Made by a program: the position numbers and the translations under genes. A DNA stretch of 64,000 nt, from positions 6,386,001 through 6,450,000 of the forward strand of contig NC_065408.1 in the NCBI RefSeq assembly GCF_024362695.1. Reading direction: 5' to 3'. Of the stretch, positions 1 to 11,639 are shown piece after piece. Source of the stretch: Pectinophora gossypiella (taxonomy: Eukaryota > Arthropoda > Insecta > Lepidoptera > Gelechiidae). The notes under the pieces were generated by a model. The model did not search any database, was not told the origin of the DNA, and was given only the letters and a program-made list of their open reading frames with translations. Positions within the stretch are counted from its first letter, which is position 1. Every line of letters begins with the position of its first letter.

Positions 1-330
1 AAAGATGGATATGATGAACCTTATGGTGATAAGGGATCAGCCTATCGCCCATAACATTAGTCCATCATGTTAGATGACACAATCCCTCTGTCGGTTTTTA
101 CGACATGCCCGGGAAGAGAAGCAGCTGAACGTGTTCTATGTTTTTTATATGCTCCCAGAACAGCATAGAAGCAAATTGACGATTCAAAGTTACACTTTGA
201 ATCGTCAATTTTTACATAACGAACGTCTCATCCGCCTAAAACTACTGCAGCTTCTCACAACCTGTATAGCCGAGGAAAAGAAGCTGCAACAAAAACCTCG
301 GCACAGGTCCCTAGACGCTCTTTAAAAAAA
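1..330 (+). mobile_element. Non-LTR retroelement tail remnant
   Basis: Strings ggtgataagggatcagccta and cgacatgcccgggaagagaa are typical of a lepidopteran LINE 3' region as I remember it. The open frame over 74-325 is not a known protein. A perfect hairpin, 173-190 paired with 194-211, sits within. Confidence 0.4.
173..211. repeat. Perfect 18-bp hairpin with 3-nt loop
   Basis: aaattgacgattcaaagt, loop tac, then its exact complement. Confidence 0.9.
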
Positions 331-1044
331 TAAATAAACATAAAATATTGTTGAGTAATTTAGCTGCCTAATATCCTCCACCTCCCAAAACGGTACCTAC
401 CTATGTCGGTACTTGAGTACAGGATATGCAAGTAAACTCCTAGCAAGCACCTGTTGATAAACACACTCCCTAACTCTTAGCTGAAACTATAACCAGCAGG
501 TGGACACTTGAATCCCATTAATCAGGAGTTACCAAATTGCTTCGTCGAAACTTGGTGGTTGTAAACCAGCCCCTATTAATGTTCTAGCGGTCTTCACATC
601 TTGTTACCTGTTCGTAAATATATTAGGCGTCACGGCCAACTTTGGTGGAACTAATGTAATGAAGCACGTGGTTTGGGACAAACATGGCCGGCGATTACAA
701 GATGACAACTTGGTCGATATGACACCGTATGGGACGAACGGTGGACACCTTCACGAAGAAAATTTATGATTATTCCGTGGGAATAAAAACGAGTTTGAAT
801 AAGCACTTTCGTTTTATTTTAAATTTGTTAATTGCAGCCGCGGAGCAAACAATGGACTGAAAAAAGAGAAAAAGAAATGTCACACAATGTTGCCATAGTA
901 AAAAACCGAAAATTGGTGTTGTCATTTGTCATCATGTCAAGTTACCAAATATTGTGTTTACTATTTTATGTTAATAATTATTTATTAAACATGAGCCGCT
1001 TTGAGGTCGCAGATTCCAATCCAGCACAGGCCTAAACCAATGAT
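331..1044. other. No feature recognised
   Basis: Mixed-composition sequence with short broken frames only. I see neither a gene nor a named repeat. Confidence 0.4.
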
Positions 1045-1335
1045 TTTCAAACTTGTTTTCGAACTCATGTTTGGAACATAAATGATTATCATGTGTTCAG
1101 CGGTGAAGGAAAACATCGTGAGGAAACCTACATTCTCGAGAGATGCACTTTTAGAGGTATATGACCTAACCTGTATTGGGCTGGAATTCGCGGAAGATCA
1201 GACAGGCAGTTGCACGAACATAATTACTTATTTGGGTTCACATATTAGTTAGCACCAATCGACACAACGACATAATTATGTCGTCAGAATCGATAAAATG
1301 TTCGTGACAAAATTTTATCACATTGCGCATGTTGG
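1045..1335 (+). repeat. LINE-derived repeats
   Basis: 1045-1215 carries gcggtgaaggaaaacatcgt and gaagatcagacaggcagt, found inverted at 6405-6600 and in part at 13549, 18045 and 26330. 1260-1335 carries cgtcagaatcgataaaatg and cattgcgcatgttggccct, repeated at 27560-27640 (plus) and 52840-52895 (minus, joined to LINE coding). The second unit therefore belongs to the same LINE group as 52600. Confidence 0.55.
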
Positions 1336-1480
1336 CCCTAAATATTTTTTTTTTTTTGTATGAAGTGTCCGGGGTGTAACACGAGAACAATAAGCTAACA
1401 CAGTTCTAAACAATGAACAGTTCACAAACTCTATAAAACACTGTCAAAAGCAAAATGTAACATAATATTGAAACAAATAA

Positions 1481-1732
1481 CATGTAATTATTATACTTTG
1501 TCCCTGTCGTAACTTCCTAAAAATTAATTTGTCAAATACTTATCTGAACGCTGAGCGACATTTTGTTGACAGACTTCGAAAATTGCTTTCAGTAGATCAG
1601 AGACTTCTAAATAACAATACAGAATTTTGCGTAAAAGCCTCGAGGAGAATAATCGCCTTATTTAGTGAAGAAACAAATAATGAAGCGGCTAATTATTTAC
1701 GCTATATTGCTGGCAGAGTTTATGTATTGTAG
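1481..1732 (+). other. Unrecognised open frame, possible exon or repeat coding scrap
   Basis: The frame is open from 1481. Its later part, SVDQRLLNNNTEFCVKASRR then IIALFSEETNNEAANYLRYI, looks more protein-like in composition than its surroundings. There is no ATG in a good position. Two acceptor-like sites (ttgacag near 1575, ctttcag near 1592) could make it a 3' exon ending at 1732. I recognise no family. Confidence 0.2.
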
Positions 1733-2545
1733 CTTCCGTGATGTAGTGGTTAGTAATCTGGAAGAAATTGCTGCATGAGCAATTAGACCACCTGTTGACC
1801 AACCAATAAGGGTGTACTTTGAGATCCTTAATACATGCGAGTTGGGAATCGTACTTTCTCCTGAGTGGTACAATCAAGAAAATGTTTTGTATGAGTACGT
1901 AATGACTTTCATTTTGAAAATTCATGACATTGGATTTTCATACATTTTCTCTCATGCTAATTTGTATGACAGTATTGTAATTTTGACTATTAATTTTAAG
2001 CAAAAAGCGTATTTTCGTACGTAGATATTAAGTCTTCCATATTCTTTATGTTTTGTAAGTTTACATTAATAAATTGTTACACGTTTTCGTATTTTAAATC
2101 CAAGCACCTTTTACAATTTAAATGACACATTCAGTCATATTCGACCCAATTGCCGTAATTGCTTGATTGCAAGCCAAAAAATAATATTTGTGTAAAACAT
2201 AAAAGGAACTTCGCGTGCTGGTCGCTTATAAAATTGTATAATTAATAACTGCGCCGCCAGTCGTTTATGTTAATACGGGCGATTTTTCTTTACACTAATG
2301 CGCGTCTTTTAAGTTCAATGTGCTTGAAAGCCCACTTTGCAATTTCAGTGGCCTTAAGATGTTATCTGTATCAATTATGGCCCATAAAACGTAATGACTT
2401 CATCGTAAATCTTCAGTTTACACGACACAATTTTACTTGGTGTTGAATAAATGAGGTCAAATTGCTCTAAGGTATTAATGAGTGGTGCTCACAATATTAC
2501 TATGCGTGTTACAGGTTTTTTTTCTGAAACTGCTACTCTTAGCAT
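1733..2545. other. No feature recognised
   Basis: AT-rich sequence. A stretch at 1733-1765 resembles a tRNA D-arm but no complete tRNA folds. Confidence 0.4.
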
Positions 2546-2569
2546 CTTTAGTACGTCCATGCTTGGAAG

Positions 2570-2712
2570 TTAAGCCGTTGGTCGGGCTAATAGCTCAAAT
2601 GCCTCCACCAACCCGCAGGGTAGCAGCGTGGTGGAGTGGAGCTATATACCTCCTCCTATTGATTGAGGGAAGGCCTGTGCCGAGCAGTGGAACGTATATA
2701 GTCTGTTTGTTT
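2570..2712 (+). mobile_element. SINE A tail fragment
   Basis: aagccgttggtcgggctaat, then gcctccaccaacccgcag, and ggaggcctgtgcc-like sequence match 24660-24797 and 43120-43266. The tRNA-like head is absent, so it is 5'-truncated. Confidence 0.65.
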
Positions 2713-3042
2713 ATGTGTATGTTAACTCCCAAAACACGCTAAATACATTCCTAAAGAAAAGAAATTGGGAACCCTCTCACACAATCTACACACCATTTTG
2801 AGCCATTTATTGACCGAACTAATTCTTATGTATATCTTTAACAGAATCTGAAGACGTTTATCTAGCCAGATAAATAGTGTGAACAATTGAACGTATCACC
2901 TGGTGAAAGATAACCTGACAGGTTACAGACCTCGCGTTATGGCAACCGCCCCGCGCGTGGCACGAATTTCTTAAATCAGAGGCTCCGGCCAATATCCATG
3001 CGTCATCTATCTACGAAGATAGCATTCGCTACGTTTATTTCA

Positions 3043-3115
3043 AATTCAAATTCAAATAATTTATTTCAGACCATAATAACGTCCATAGAAAAAATAAATA
3101 ATAATAAACACTAAA
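3043..3115 (-). mobile_element. LINE 3' end with short microsatellite tail
   Basis: caaattcaaattcaaataat at 3043 is the reverse of a (ATTTG)n-type tail. Such tails recur near 17955, 21950, 30455 and 42100. The upstream LINE body is not visible. The region from 2713 to 3890 otherwise shows only AT-rich sequence. Confidence 0.45.
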
Positions 3116-3890
3116 TAAGTACAAAAATTGTTAAAAAAATAAAAAGTACAAATACATAAAAAATTATAAACAAGCAATTAAAATTAAAAATCATTAATAA
3201 AATTTACGAAACAATAAAAAAAACACAATATCAATATTAAATTAGATGGCATAAATGTAGTGTGGAATACAATCAAGAATTAATATTATCATTTCCGTTT
3301 TTTTTTTGGTCGAAGCTCAATACACCAAAATCGAGACGCGGCGCGCGGCGCGGTTGTCATGCAGACCCTCTTGGTAACCTGAGCGATGAACCATTATTTA
3401 AAGTTACTAGCCTACATCCACATTTTATGCTTTTTCTTTACGGAGAAATAAAACATTTATGACTAAGTAATATAATAACTCACTACGGTATTTGCGGCAC
3501 CCACTCTCATTCATAATTAATGAGCGGCAATTTCGTACTAAAGCACTTTTCCTTTCAGGTATCGATATATTAAAAAATAATGCAAATACTCTCTCCATTC
3601 TCGATATTTTTATTACCTACTTTTTTACGGACATTTTAGTACTTACGGAAGTAAGTAAAGGAAGTAAGTAGGTACTAATAAAAAATGAATAAGAGCCACA
3701 ATCATAAATACCTATTATTATTCATTATTTCCATTTAATAAACACGTCTTCTGGTACAAAACATAAATTAAAAATATATATCTTTCAGTAATTATAGTAC
3801 CTATCTTTTACATTTACTACAGACAGAAATAAATAAAAAATTAATAAAAATAAAATAATAATAATTGGTTGTATATAATAATAATTGGTC

Positions 3891-4012
3891 GGTGTACTGC
3901 GGAACGGAAGGCGATTAGGGCAACCACCGTTCTACACGCCCTATCTATGGAGTAATGGCGGTTACTCCACCGACAAGAGCGCAGCTCTTAAATAAAGAGA
4001 GAGAGACAGACA
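3891..4012 (+). repeat. Retroposed tail repeat
   Basis: Contains ggcggttactccaccgacaa and gcgcagctcttaaataaaga, ending in gagagagac. It is nearly identical to 54724-54830. Confidence 0.6.
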
Positions 4013-4941
4013 GAAATATGTACATTAATTATGTTAAAGCGAGCCTCTTCTTCAAATTTTAGTAACATATTGGATGATAAAAGCAGCCGTTACGATAATA
4101 TTGTGATTATGTTAGGTTAGCATATCGACGGGGAAGAAGCAAATACTCCTATCTTACGCAGACCTAACTTTACAGGAGGAGGAAAAAACTGAATAACTTT
4201 TTTGTTAATAATTATAGCGCGACGTCATGTTCTGAAGGTAGTTTTGTTATTTCAAGAGACATTTTTTTAAACTAATATTAATTTTGTATATATAGAGGAA
4301 TTCAATTTAATGTAAGTTAGAGCCTATTGGTTTCTGTGTTGGGTCGAAAGTTTTGACGTTAGACGGTTTTTCCACTTGCAATTAATCCTTCAAATTCCTA
4401 TTGTTTGACTTATTTCTCTTTGTAAACTATTCACTGTAGCTTCAAAAACCTATTAATAATTAAAAAAAACAATAACTATAAAACTAACGTAAATTATACA
4501 TGATTTTGTAAGGTAGGATGTATTGCTTTGAATGAATTTCAAATTATGTTCAAGTTAGGAGATATTATAAAGCAATGCCGCAACATTTAACTAGTAAATA
4601 TTTAACTGTAAACTATTATAAAGCATGCAATATAATAACAAATAATCGTATTTTTTTAAATATACTGAAACGACAGCTTTTTTAAAGAAAGTGCTACGCA
4701 TTTTTAATGAAAATAAACTTTGATCTTAAACAAGGTTTAACAAATTATTTATTGATCATGATAAAGTAGGCACCTTCGTTTTTTAATTGGCATTTAAAAA
4801 TATATCAATATAGTACGAATTATATATTTATTAAGTCAATAATCAACTGAGATCAACAAGTAGGTACTTATTAAAATCATTATCAATAGCCCGGTGAATA
4901 AAGGGGTTGTAGAGTATGTGGGAGGAATCCTATGATTTTTC

Positions 4942-4973
4942 TTCAGGAATGTGTTCCGGAACACATTCCTGAA
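4942..4973. repeat. Perfect 32-bp palindrome
   Basis: The left half is ttcaggaatgtgttcc, followed at once by its complement with no loop. Confidence 0.95.
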
Positions 4974-5039
4974 TGTGTCCTTATTTATGGAGTTCCCATG
5001 TTTACATGGTGTCATTTCTGTAACTTAATGTTTACCAAG

Positions 5040-5076
5040 CCATACAAAAATATAAAATATCGATATTTTTGTATGG
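5040..5076. repeat. 14-bp hairpin with 9-nt loop
   Basis: ccatacaaaaatat pairs with atatttttgtatgg around aaaatatcg. Confidence 0.85.
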
Positions 5077-5868
5077 TATTGGTCGTTCGATTTACTTCTC
5101 ACTTTTTATTCTAAATTCCTCTCCAAAATTAAAACTGTGAGAATTTTTTTGACAAAAAGATAATTATAAATAACCCAGTTATCCAATATCAAATAATTAA
5201 CTTGTCAAACAATTTTTATTAATAACTGTCTTTAAAAAAATGTTTTGTGTTGCGGAATGGGTGTAGGTCAGAGATACCAATTTTGAGTTTTTCGCTGATA
5301 TCTCAAAAACGATGCGTCCTAGAGAAAATAACTTTATATTAATTTAAAGAACATTAAATTGTCTGCAAATTTGTTAATATAATATTTTTTTGATATTTCG
5401 CCCGTTTTCAAGCTACACGCTTAGGAAAAAAATTATTTAATATTGAAAGGTGTCAGTGATCGAATCACCCCAAAAAGTAGATCTTGGGTCCATCATCTTA
5501 TTTTTGAAACAAAGACACATTTCATGCCATGCCCATTGCCCATCATCATCCATCGACCTCCATCATCTTCCATTAAACAAAAAGACTCATGCTTGATTCT
5601 GAAGATAGGAGCTATTATCGATTAAAACATGAGATAGGAGTTATTTATTTCTGTAGAAAGGAGATATTTTTATAAAAAATATTGCAACATATAAAATCTT
5701 TATTTTAAGAGCTATTTCTATTCATTGAAAATCACCCTAAAAGTAGGAAATGTACAACGGAGATCTTGCCAGCCAACGTAAAATTAAATTTCGCAACTAA
5801 CTACATCAAAAAGTCGATTTGCCTAAAAATGTAAGATAGGAGTATTTGCTTCTTCCCCGTCGATATGC

Positions 5869-6404
5869 CAATGCCATTTTTATACAGTCCAGGATTCTTT
5901 GACAACTACTTTGTTACTGATTGTAGGTAACTCTCTAAGCCAGTTCTCCCCTAGTAATAATTACAAAAACACACGCACATACACACAGTAATATATCTTG
6001 CAAAAAAAAACACATTTTGGCTCGACAGTAAAATTATAGTCGCCGAGTCGATTGCATAATTTATTGTCGTTATCGAAGTTTATATTGTTACAAAAAATGG
6101 AGCTGGGACGAGCACGAAAATCGCTTAATCATTCGGTCTTGATATTCCTAGGTAACTGGCTACCAATAAACCAAGGTACATAGTAACGCACTGCAGTAAA
6201 TGCTTTCACCTAGTAGATACTTACTTACTAGTATTCTGTGCCTTGGGCGGTCACAACTGCTATAGGGGTGCCCACGGCGCTGCATCTAACTAAGCAGATA
6301 CATACGGCTTTACGTAGTAAGTATATTAGTTACCAATAATGTATTCTATCATCTCCCCTAGCGTTATCCCATTTTACCTAACCTGAAGATTTAACAGCTC
6401 CGAT
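5869..6404. other. No feature recognised
   Basis: Short frames only; no repeat that I can match within the window. Confidence 0.4.
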
Positions 6405-6600
6405 TTTTTAAAGAAGCGACTGTCTGGTATACCTCAAACCCACGAAGCGAAAACCAGTCAAATACAGGTTAGGTTACAAACCTCCGAAACACATTTCTCG
6501 GGAATGTGAGTTTTCTCACTGTTTTCTTTCACCGCTGAGCACGTGATAATCATTTTATGATCCAAACATGGATTCGAAAACAAATTCGATTGTAATGTGT
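6405..6600 (-). repeat. LINE-derived repeat, inverted relative to 1045
   Basis: Shares tcaccgctgagcacgtgataatcatttta-type sequence and the gactgtctgg string with 1045-1215, in opposite orientation. Confidence 0.55.
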
Positions 6601-6700
6601 TCTATTAACAAGAGGAATAATTGAATGAATAGTTCTAAGTTAAGCCTAATATGCATTTAATATTGTAACTATTTAAAGCATAATAACGACTTAAGTTAAA

Positions 6701-6790
6701 AGGGAAACTACTGCCTTTTTTTTCCCTAAAAAAGTAGCATTAATGCTACACCGACAAGAGCGTGGCTCTGAAATTGATGATGATGAACGA
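6701..6790 (+). repeat. Retroposed tail fragment
   Basis: agggaaactactgcc, then tagcattaatgctacaccga and agagcgtggctct, match the end of 20060-20185. Confidence 0.55.
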
Positions 6791-7375
6791 CTTAAGTTCT
6801 CTCGCTGGCAATAAAATCATGATAGAAATTGTATATTTAAATATATAAATTTAAATATAAATCTAAATTGTGCATGATGTGGTCAGTCCTTCATCACTCA
6901 AAGCAGCAGTCTGTTTATCCACACAACACAGATAACCTCTATCTCGACACTGTCCTGCAAGTTACCTCACTATCTTTATTACAGTCGCTTAAATTTTACT
7001 ACCTTGTGATACGTATCAGGGGGTCGATAAACTACCCTTAGGACCCTACACACAAAGTAAGCCTCGACCTTGCTACAGACATCTTAATGTGGAACATAAA
7101 CATGGATTCTCCTTCACAATGTACCTACGAAGACTAAGCTTATATATAGAATAAAGAATAATAAATACTACTTATAGAACGGCCACTCGCTATTCGCTGC
7201 CCCGCACCAATTTGTATCGGTGCCGAGCTATATTTACCTCACCCCCTCGCTGGGTCTGAGTTTAGTCCATTTAGATTTAAAGTCAGGTCGGCATACGATA
7301 GAAATGAGCTCGTGGAGTGTGTACCCTTGTGAACCTCTTCACTTCATTGGTATTTACTGGACTACCCAAGTATAG
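6791..7375. other. No feature recognised
   Basis: AT-rich; no gene or matched repeat. Confidence 0.35.
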
Positions 7376-7765
7376 AGACGAAAACTTTTGACGGATGATT
7401 CAAGCCATGATTCTGAGAAGTTATCAAGTAGAATTTTCCGTCACAAAAGTATGGAACTGTTAATAATTAAATTTCATGAATTTTCCGATAGGAAATTGGT
7501 GTTACTAACACCCATTTGTATGGTTACCTTTACGTTCTTCTACGGCTGTAAGGAAGATCATAACAAATACTGTGGGGGTGATTCAGTCCATTATTCTGAG
7601 TTAATGTCAAGTGGAATTTTCCATGGCAAAAGTATAGAATTGAAAGTAATGTCAAAAAAAAACAAAAAAAATAACTTTGCGACGGAAAATTCCACCTGAT
7701 ATTAACTCAGAATCATGGTGTAATTCCCCTCAGTATTCGTTACGATGTCACTAACACCCTGTATT
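7376..7765. mobile_element. Rearranged MITE, family M1
   Basis: Two M1-type left halves (tcaagtagaattttccgtca and tcaagtggaattttccatgg) lie in a row. A right half follows and ends gttacgatgtcactaacacc. It is longer than the other copies, so it is probably one M1 inserted into another or a tandem rearrangement. Confidence 0.65.
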
Positions 7766-7842
7766 TATATACATGTTATAAAGTCAGAGCCAGACGTACT
7801 TAAAAGATATTTTGCATTGCTACAACATGGTTATTTTTAATT

Positions 7843-7965
7843 AATAACGGGTTCTTACCGCGTTTAAATCAGGGATATGAGACTCCCGATATTTCGACAC
7901 TGTTGCAAGTGCCATGATCACGGGATGACTGATAATAACCGCTTAAACCTAAAACAATGGTTATT
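7843..7965 (+). repeat. Repeat with gggttcttaccgcgtttaaa
   Basis: Contains gatatgagactcccgatatt and ttgcaagtgccatgat, shared with 22237-22376 and partly with 55392-55562. It is an interspersed repeat of unknown class. Confidence 0.6.
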
Positions 7966-8518
7966 CTTAACCGCATAGTGATAGATGATAAAGTCGTAGC
8001 CGTTGTCAAGTTGGAATGAACATAAATTAATCTCTTGTTTGGATTTTTGAGGCGCCTGTAAAGAAAAGTTAACAAAAAATAATAATATAATAAAATAAAT
8101 ATTAAAATAAAAAAAAAATATATAAAATAAAACATAATATAATTGAATATTATAATGTTTGTACCTATATAGCATTATTCTTTACTCTAATGGCTCGACA
8201 ACAAAATTTTCCTTTAAATGACAACCTGAGCAGTAGTAACACGTGTTGCCCTTAGGAAGGTGGAATATTTCTTTTGGGTATATCCTTCATAACCTCTCAA
8301 CCTGTTGTCGACCTTGAATAAACCAAAATTGTTCCCTAAAACTTTCCTCACAACTTAATTAAACATCAAAACTTCAGAAATTTCAATGACTGTTGTAGAT
8401 AGATCATGAATGTTTAATTTCAGGCTTTGGAGATGTGTTTTAAAACGTTATTTGCTAATATTACCTGCTAATAAAAATCTTATTCTGTCGTATTGTTTGC
8501 GTATTAAAGGCACTTACT

Positions 8519-8831
8519 ATCGTGTGGGTTGTAATGTGAATTACCAACCTCACCATTTGAGCCGCCAAAGGCCCCTAACATGGCTCATATAACGATTACT
8601 CACTTACATCAGTGAGTAGTAACCGGGACGTTGGTCTAGGTACGTTTAGCCGTTGGGCTTAACGTGCCTTCCTGAATCATCTTACTTTCGGACAATCAGG
8701 TGATCAGCCTGTAACGTTCTAACCAAACTAGGGATCTCGAAGTATTTTTTGTGGTAGGTCCCCACCGGGATTTAAACCCGGGACCTCCAGATCGTGAGCC
8801 TGATGCGCTAACCACTAGACCACCGAGGCTG
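8519..8831 (-). mobile_element. tRNA-derived SINE (family B)
   Basis: On the minus strand a tRNA-like head (gcctcggtggtctagtggtt and ggttt-aatcccggtgggga) leads into the shared body and ends tcacaacccacacgat-like. The B box is slightly mutated. No clear target duplication is seen. Confidence 0.75.
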
Positions 8832-9660
8832 TTATAACAGTTGAAAACAATTTTATTGTAGAACACATTTCTGACTAAGCGTTTTGTTGAGAATATTCAC
8901 AAATGTTCGATAATGCTTTAGAATTGTATCTGAAATGTGTATATACGTAGATTTTACGAAATGTTTTTACACGTCAGTATTTTTTTTTTATTACCTACCA
9001 AAAGCTTCCGCACAGAATGTATTTAAATATTATTTGAAAATGCAATAATTTACACGGACAATCCAAGAGAGTGTCAAAATTGTATTTCCCAATGTTAAAG
9101 AAAATTAAACACGATTTTACCATCTAGCCAGGCCACTTAAGCACTTAAAATGTCGTAGAGATGAATGGCTCAACTTTTACGTTCGCCTAAACTTTTGACA
9201 GCGAAAACCGAGAAGTCTAGAATTTTCTATCTAATGGAAGTCTTATAAAAATACGGGTCAACCACGGCTAATCTTTTTTCTTTGAAGACGTTTTTAATGA
9301 CGAATGATAACAGTTGTTTGGGAAGTGGAACAATTATCTCCTTTACCTATAGAAAGTAGGAACGAAGCGCCAATATACTTATTCTAAGTGGCATAATATC
9401 ATGTTGCCCTGGAGTGAAGAAAAATAATGCATTCAGCTGCTTGACTTCTATGTTCTAGCTACTCTTAGTGTAAGCTTTTCGTTTTGCCTTGACCCTGGAT
9501 CCATTACATTAGTGGACTTGCACTAAAGACTTAAGCCCTGTCTAACGAAATTTAATGGATGGAAAGAAGTCTAAAAGATCTTCACACCAGGTACGATTTA
9601 GACTTCGAAAGCTTCTTTTAGACTCTTCTTTTGGTTCCTGGTCATAAATAGAGCTAAGTT
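8832..9660. other. No feature recognised
   Basis: AT-rich; no frame of note. Confidence 0.35.
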
Positions 9661-9669
9661 AAGGTGAAG

Positions 9670-9905
9670 ATAAGTTAAAACGTTAAGAGACTACAGAAGA
9701 GGCAAGGCGATGACGACAATTAAAAACATCATGGAAGGGAAGACAGCAGAAAGAGAGGAAGGAAAGATCAAAATAGCTTACATGTAACAAATTAAAGAGA
9801 AGGCGAACGCCGTGTCTTATAAAGAAGTCCAAGAAATGGACTTGGATAGACAAGAATGAAGAATGCACACAGACAAGAGGGTAGCTCTAAAGCTAATAGT
9901 GATGA
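9670..9905 (+). pseudogene. Degraded RTE-like LINE tail
   Basis: A purine-rich stretch, gaagaggcaaggcgatgacg to gacaagagggtagctctaaa, looks like the remains of the GRR-RGRPRK...WLDD end of an RTE-type reverse transcriptase, now full of stops. It ends in agtgatgatgt. Confidence 0.4.
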
Positions 9906-9934
9906 TGTAAAACGGTTACTACTCAACCTCTATG

Positions 9935-10020
9935 ATCACAATCTCGATCTCGGTAGTACGTCCTACTGCTGGGCACAGGCCTCCCCTCAGTCAACCGGAG
10001 AAGGCTCATATAGGACAAAC
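9935..10020 (+). repeat. LINE fragment
   Basis: tcctactgctgggcacaggcctcccctc-type string recurring near 16230, 27250 and 51965. Confidence 0.45.
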
Positions 10021-10660
10021 TTCACATTTTAAATAGCACTCATATTCATTGCCGGAAACGAGCCTTTGTCCAACATGTTAGTTGAGCCGAATAATTAATT
10101 ACTTAACCTTTACTATTAATTCCTGCGGGCCTACTCCCAAGAGGCGGAGAGTACAATAACAGATGTAGTGATAAATTAGGTACCCGAAAGGATTACAATC
10201 CAATATCCATTACGTTTTAAGCATCTTTTGTTAGTTGATGTTAACATTTAATGGATATGGATGGAAAGCTTTCATTGCATTTGAATTATTTAAACAGAAG
10301 GTACTTCCTAAATGCGCCTTTGGCTGCGCACTTGCTTATGATGCTATTCAACATTCGAAGATTTCGCATAAAGAAAATTAAATTGGGAAAGTTTGACTCG
10401 GTATACAGATACCCTAGCACGGGCGAGTACTATAAAATATAAGCCATTCGAAGATTTGTAAACTAAAAGCAGTTTTTTTAGGGCTGTGTGTAGATAATCT
10501 ATTATATCGAGAGCATTATGTATGTTTTCGGGCTTTCAACCACTGAATTTGACTTTGTAAGTTTAGATCATTGATGATTAATATCATGTGGTTTCTAGGA
10601 CTTGTGCCCGGTGATCGCCCCTATTAAACTTCAAAACATAGCCAGCTAGGAGTGACTGTT
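10021..10660. other. No feature recognised
   Basis: Short frames only. Confidence 0.35.
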
Positions 10661-10876
10661 ATACAGGGTGTTAGTGACATCCTACCGAATACCGAGGGGG
10701 GTGCTTCAGACCTTGAATATGATCTGATATCAAGTGGAATTTTCCGTCACAAAAGTATGGAACTGTAAATTATTATAAAGAACACTAAAATTTTCATGAA
10801 TTTTCCGACAAGAAATTCCACTTGATATCAACACAGAATCGTGGTCTAAATCATTCCACACTAACACTCTGTATAC
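10661..10876. mobile_element. Palindromic MITE, family M1
   Basis: It begins atacagggtgttagtgacat and ends actaacactctgtata. Inner arms contain gatatcaagtggaattttcc and its degraded complement. TA flanks are present. Confidence 0.75.
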
Positions 10877-11047
10877 TACCCACTTCTACTTACTTTACAC
10901 TGAATTTGACATAGATGATTCACGTGGTTTCTAGAATTTGTACCTGGTAAATGGCAATAGGATCGCCCCCTGTTACACTTCAAAACATAGCTAGCACGAG
11001 AGAGAGGGGGTACATATGTGATACTATATTTAAGTTTATGTATATGT

Positions 11048-11635
11048 CGTGGCCAGATCTTAGAATTAATCATTTCATGATGTGTTCGACCATTTCATGA
11101 AATAGTCATTATCATATATTTTCATGAAATAGCCAACTTAAATTGACCGATGGAAAATGTTACTAAACTTTATTGCCAACGTTTGTCCATGAAGTAATCA
11201 TGCATTGGTGCTAATTCCTGTAAATACCATCTAATTTTATTTTAAGTTATATCTGTCCTTTTCTTATCCGCCGAAAAGGAAAGGGACGGGTAATCGACAA
11301 GCATAAAATTTATGGAACACACGTCAATTTTAAGCACAAATCTAAACCAACCGTCTAAAAATTTTACGTCAGTCAATAACCCGACACATTAATTTACTCA
11401 TTCTTCCTAAAATTAAGAGCTGTGAATCATCCGTCCCTTTCCTTTTCGACGGATACGAAAATGACGGATATAACCTAAAATAAAATTAGGCGGTGTCTGC
11501 AGGAATCGGTGCCATTTAGTTGCTCATGTCGTTAAACGTTTTGTGTTCATTGATCTGGCCAAACTACATCATGATGTGGCCAACGAGTGATATTCTATTT
11601 AATAAAATATGACCACTTCATGAAATGGTGGAATA
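11048..11635. mobile_element. Nested pair of palindromic MITEs
   Basis: The inner element, 11207-11514, has about 83-bp imperfect inverted repeats; each arm carries ctaattttattttaag/g followed by gttatatc. The outer arms (11048-11135 and 11560-11635) share inverted tcatgatgtgg and catttcatgaaat motifs. The simplest reading is a MITE inserted inside an older foldback element. Confidence 0.7.
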
Positions 11636-11639
11636 ATGG

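Larger units (their letters stand above)
4120..5868. mobile_element. ~1.75 kb element with perfect 38-bp terminal inverted repeats
   Basis: 4120-4157 begins gcatatcgacggggaagaag. 5831-5868 is its exact 38-base reverse complement. The interior is AT-rich, has no frame over 65 codons, and contains a perfect 32-bp palindrome (4942-4973) and a 14-bp hairpin (5040-5076). The motif gataggag, part of the terminal repeat, recurs at about 5605 and 5633. I find no matching target duplication directly outside the repeats, so the true ends may differ. It looks like a non-autonomous DNA transposon or foldback element of unknown type. Confidence 0.7.

Noticed and set aside
1733..1800. tRNA-like stretch cttccgtgatgtagtggtta
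   Set aside because: Only a D-arm-like part is present; no acceptor or T-arm pairing could be found.
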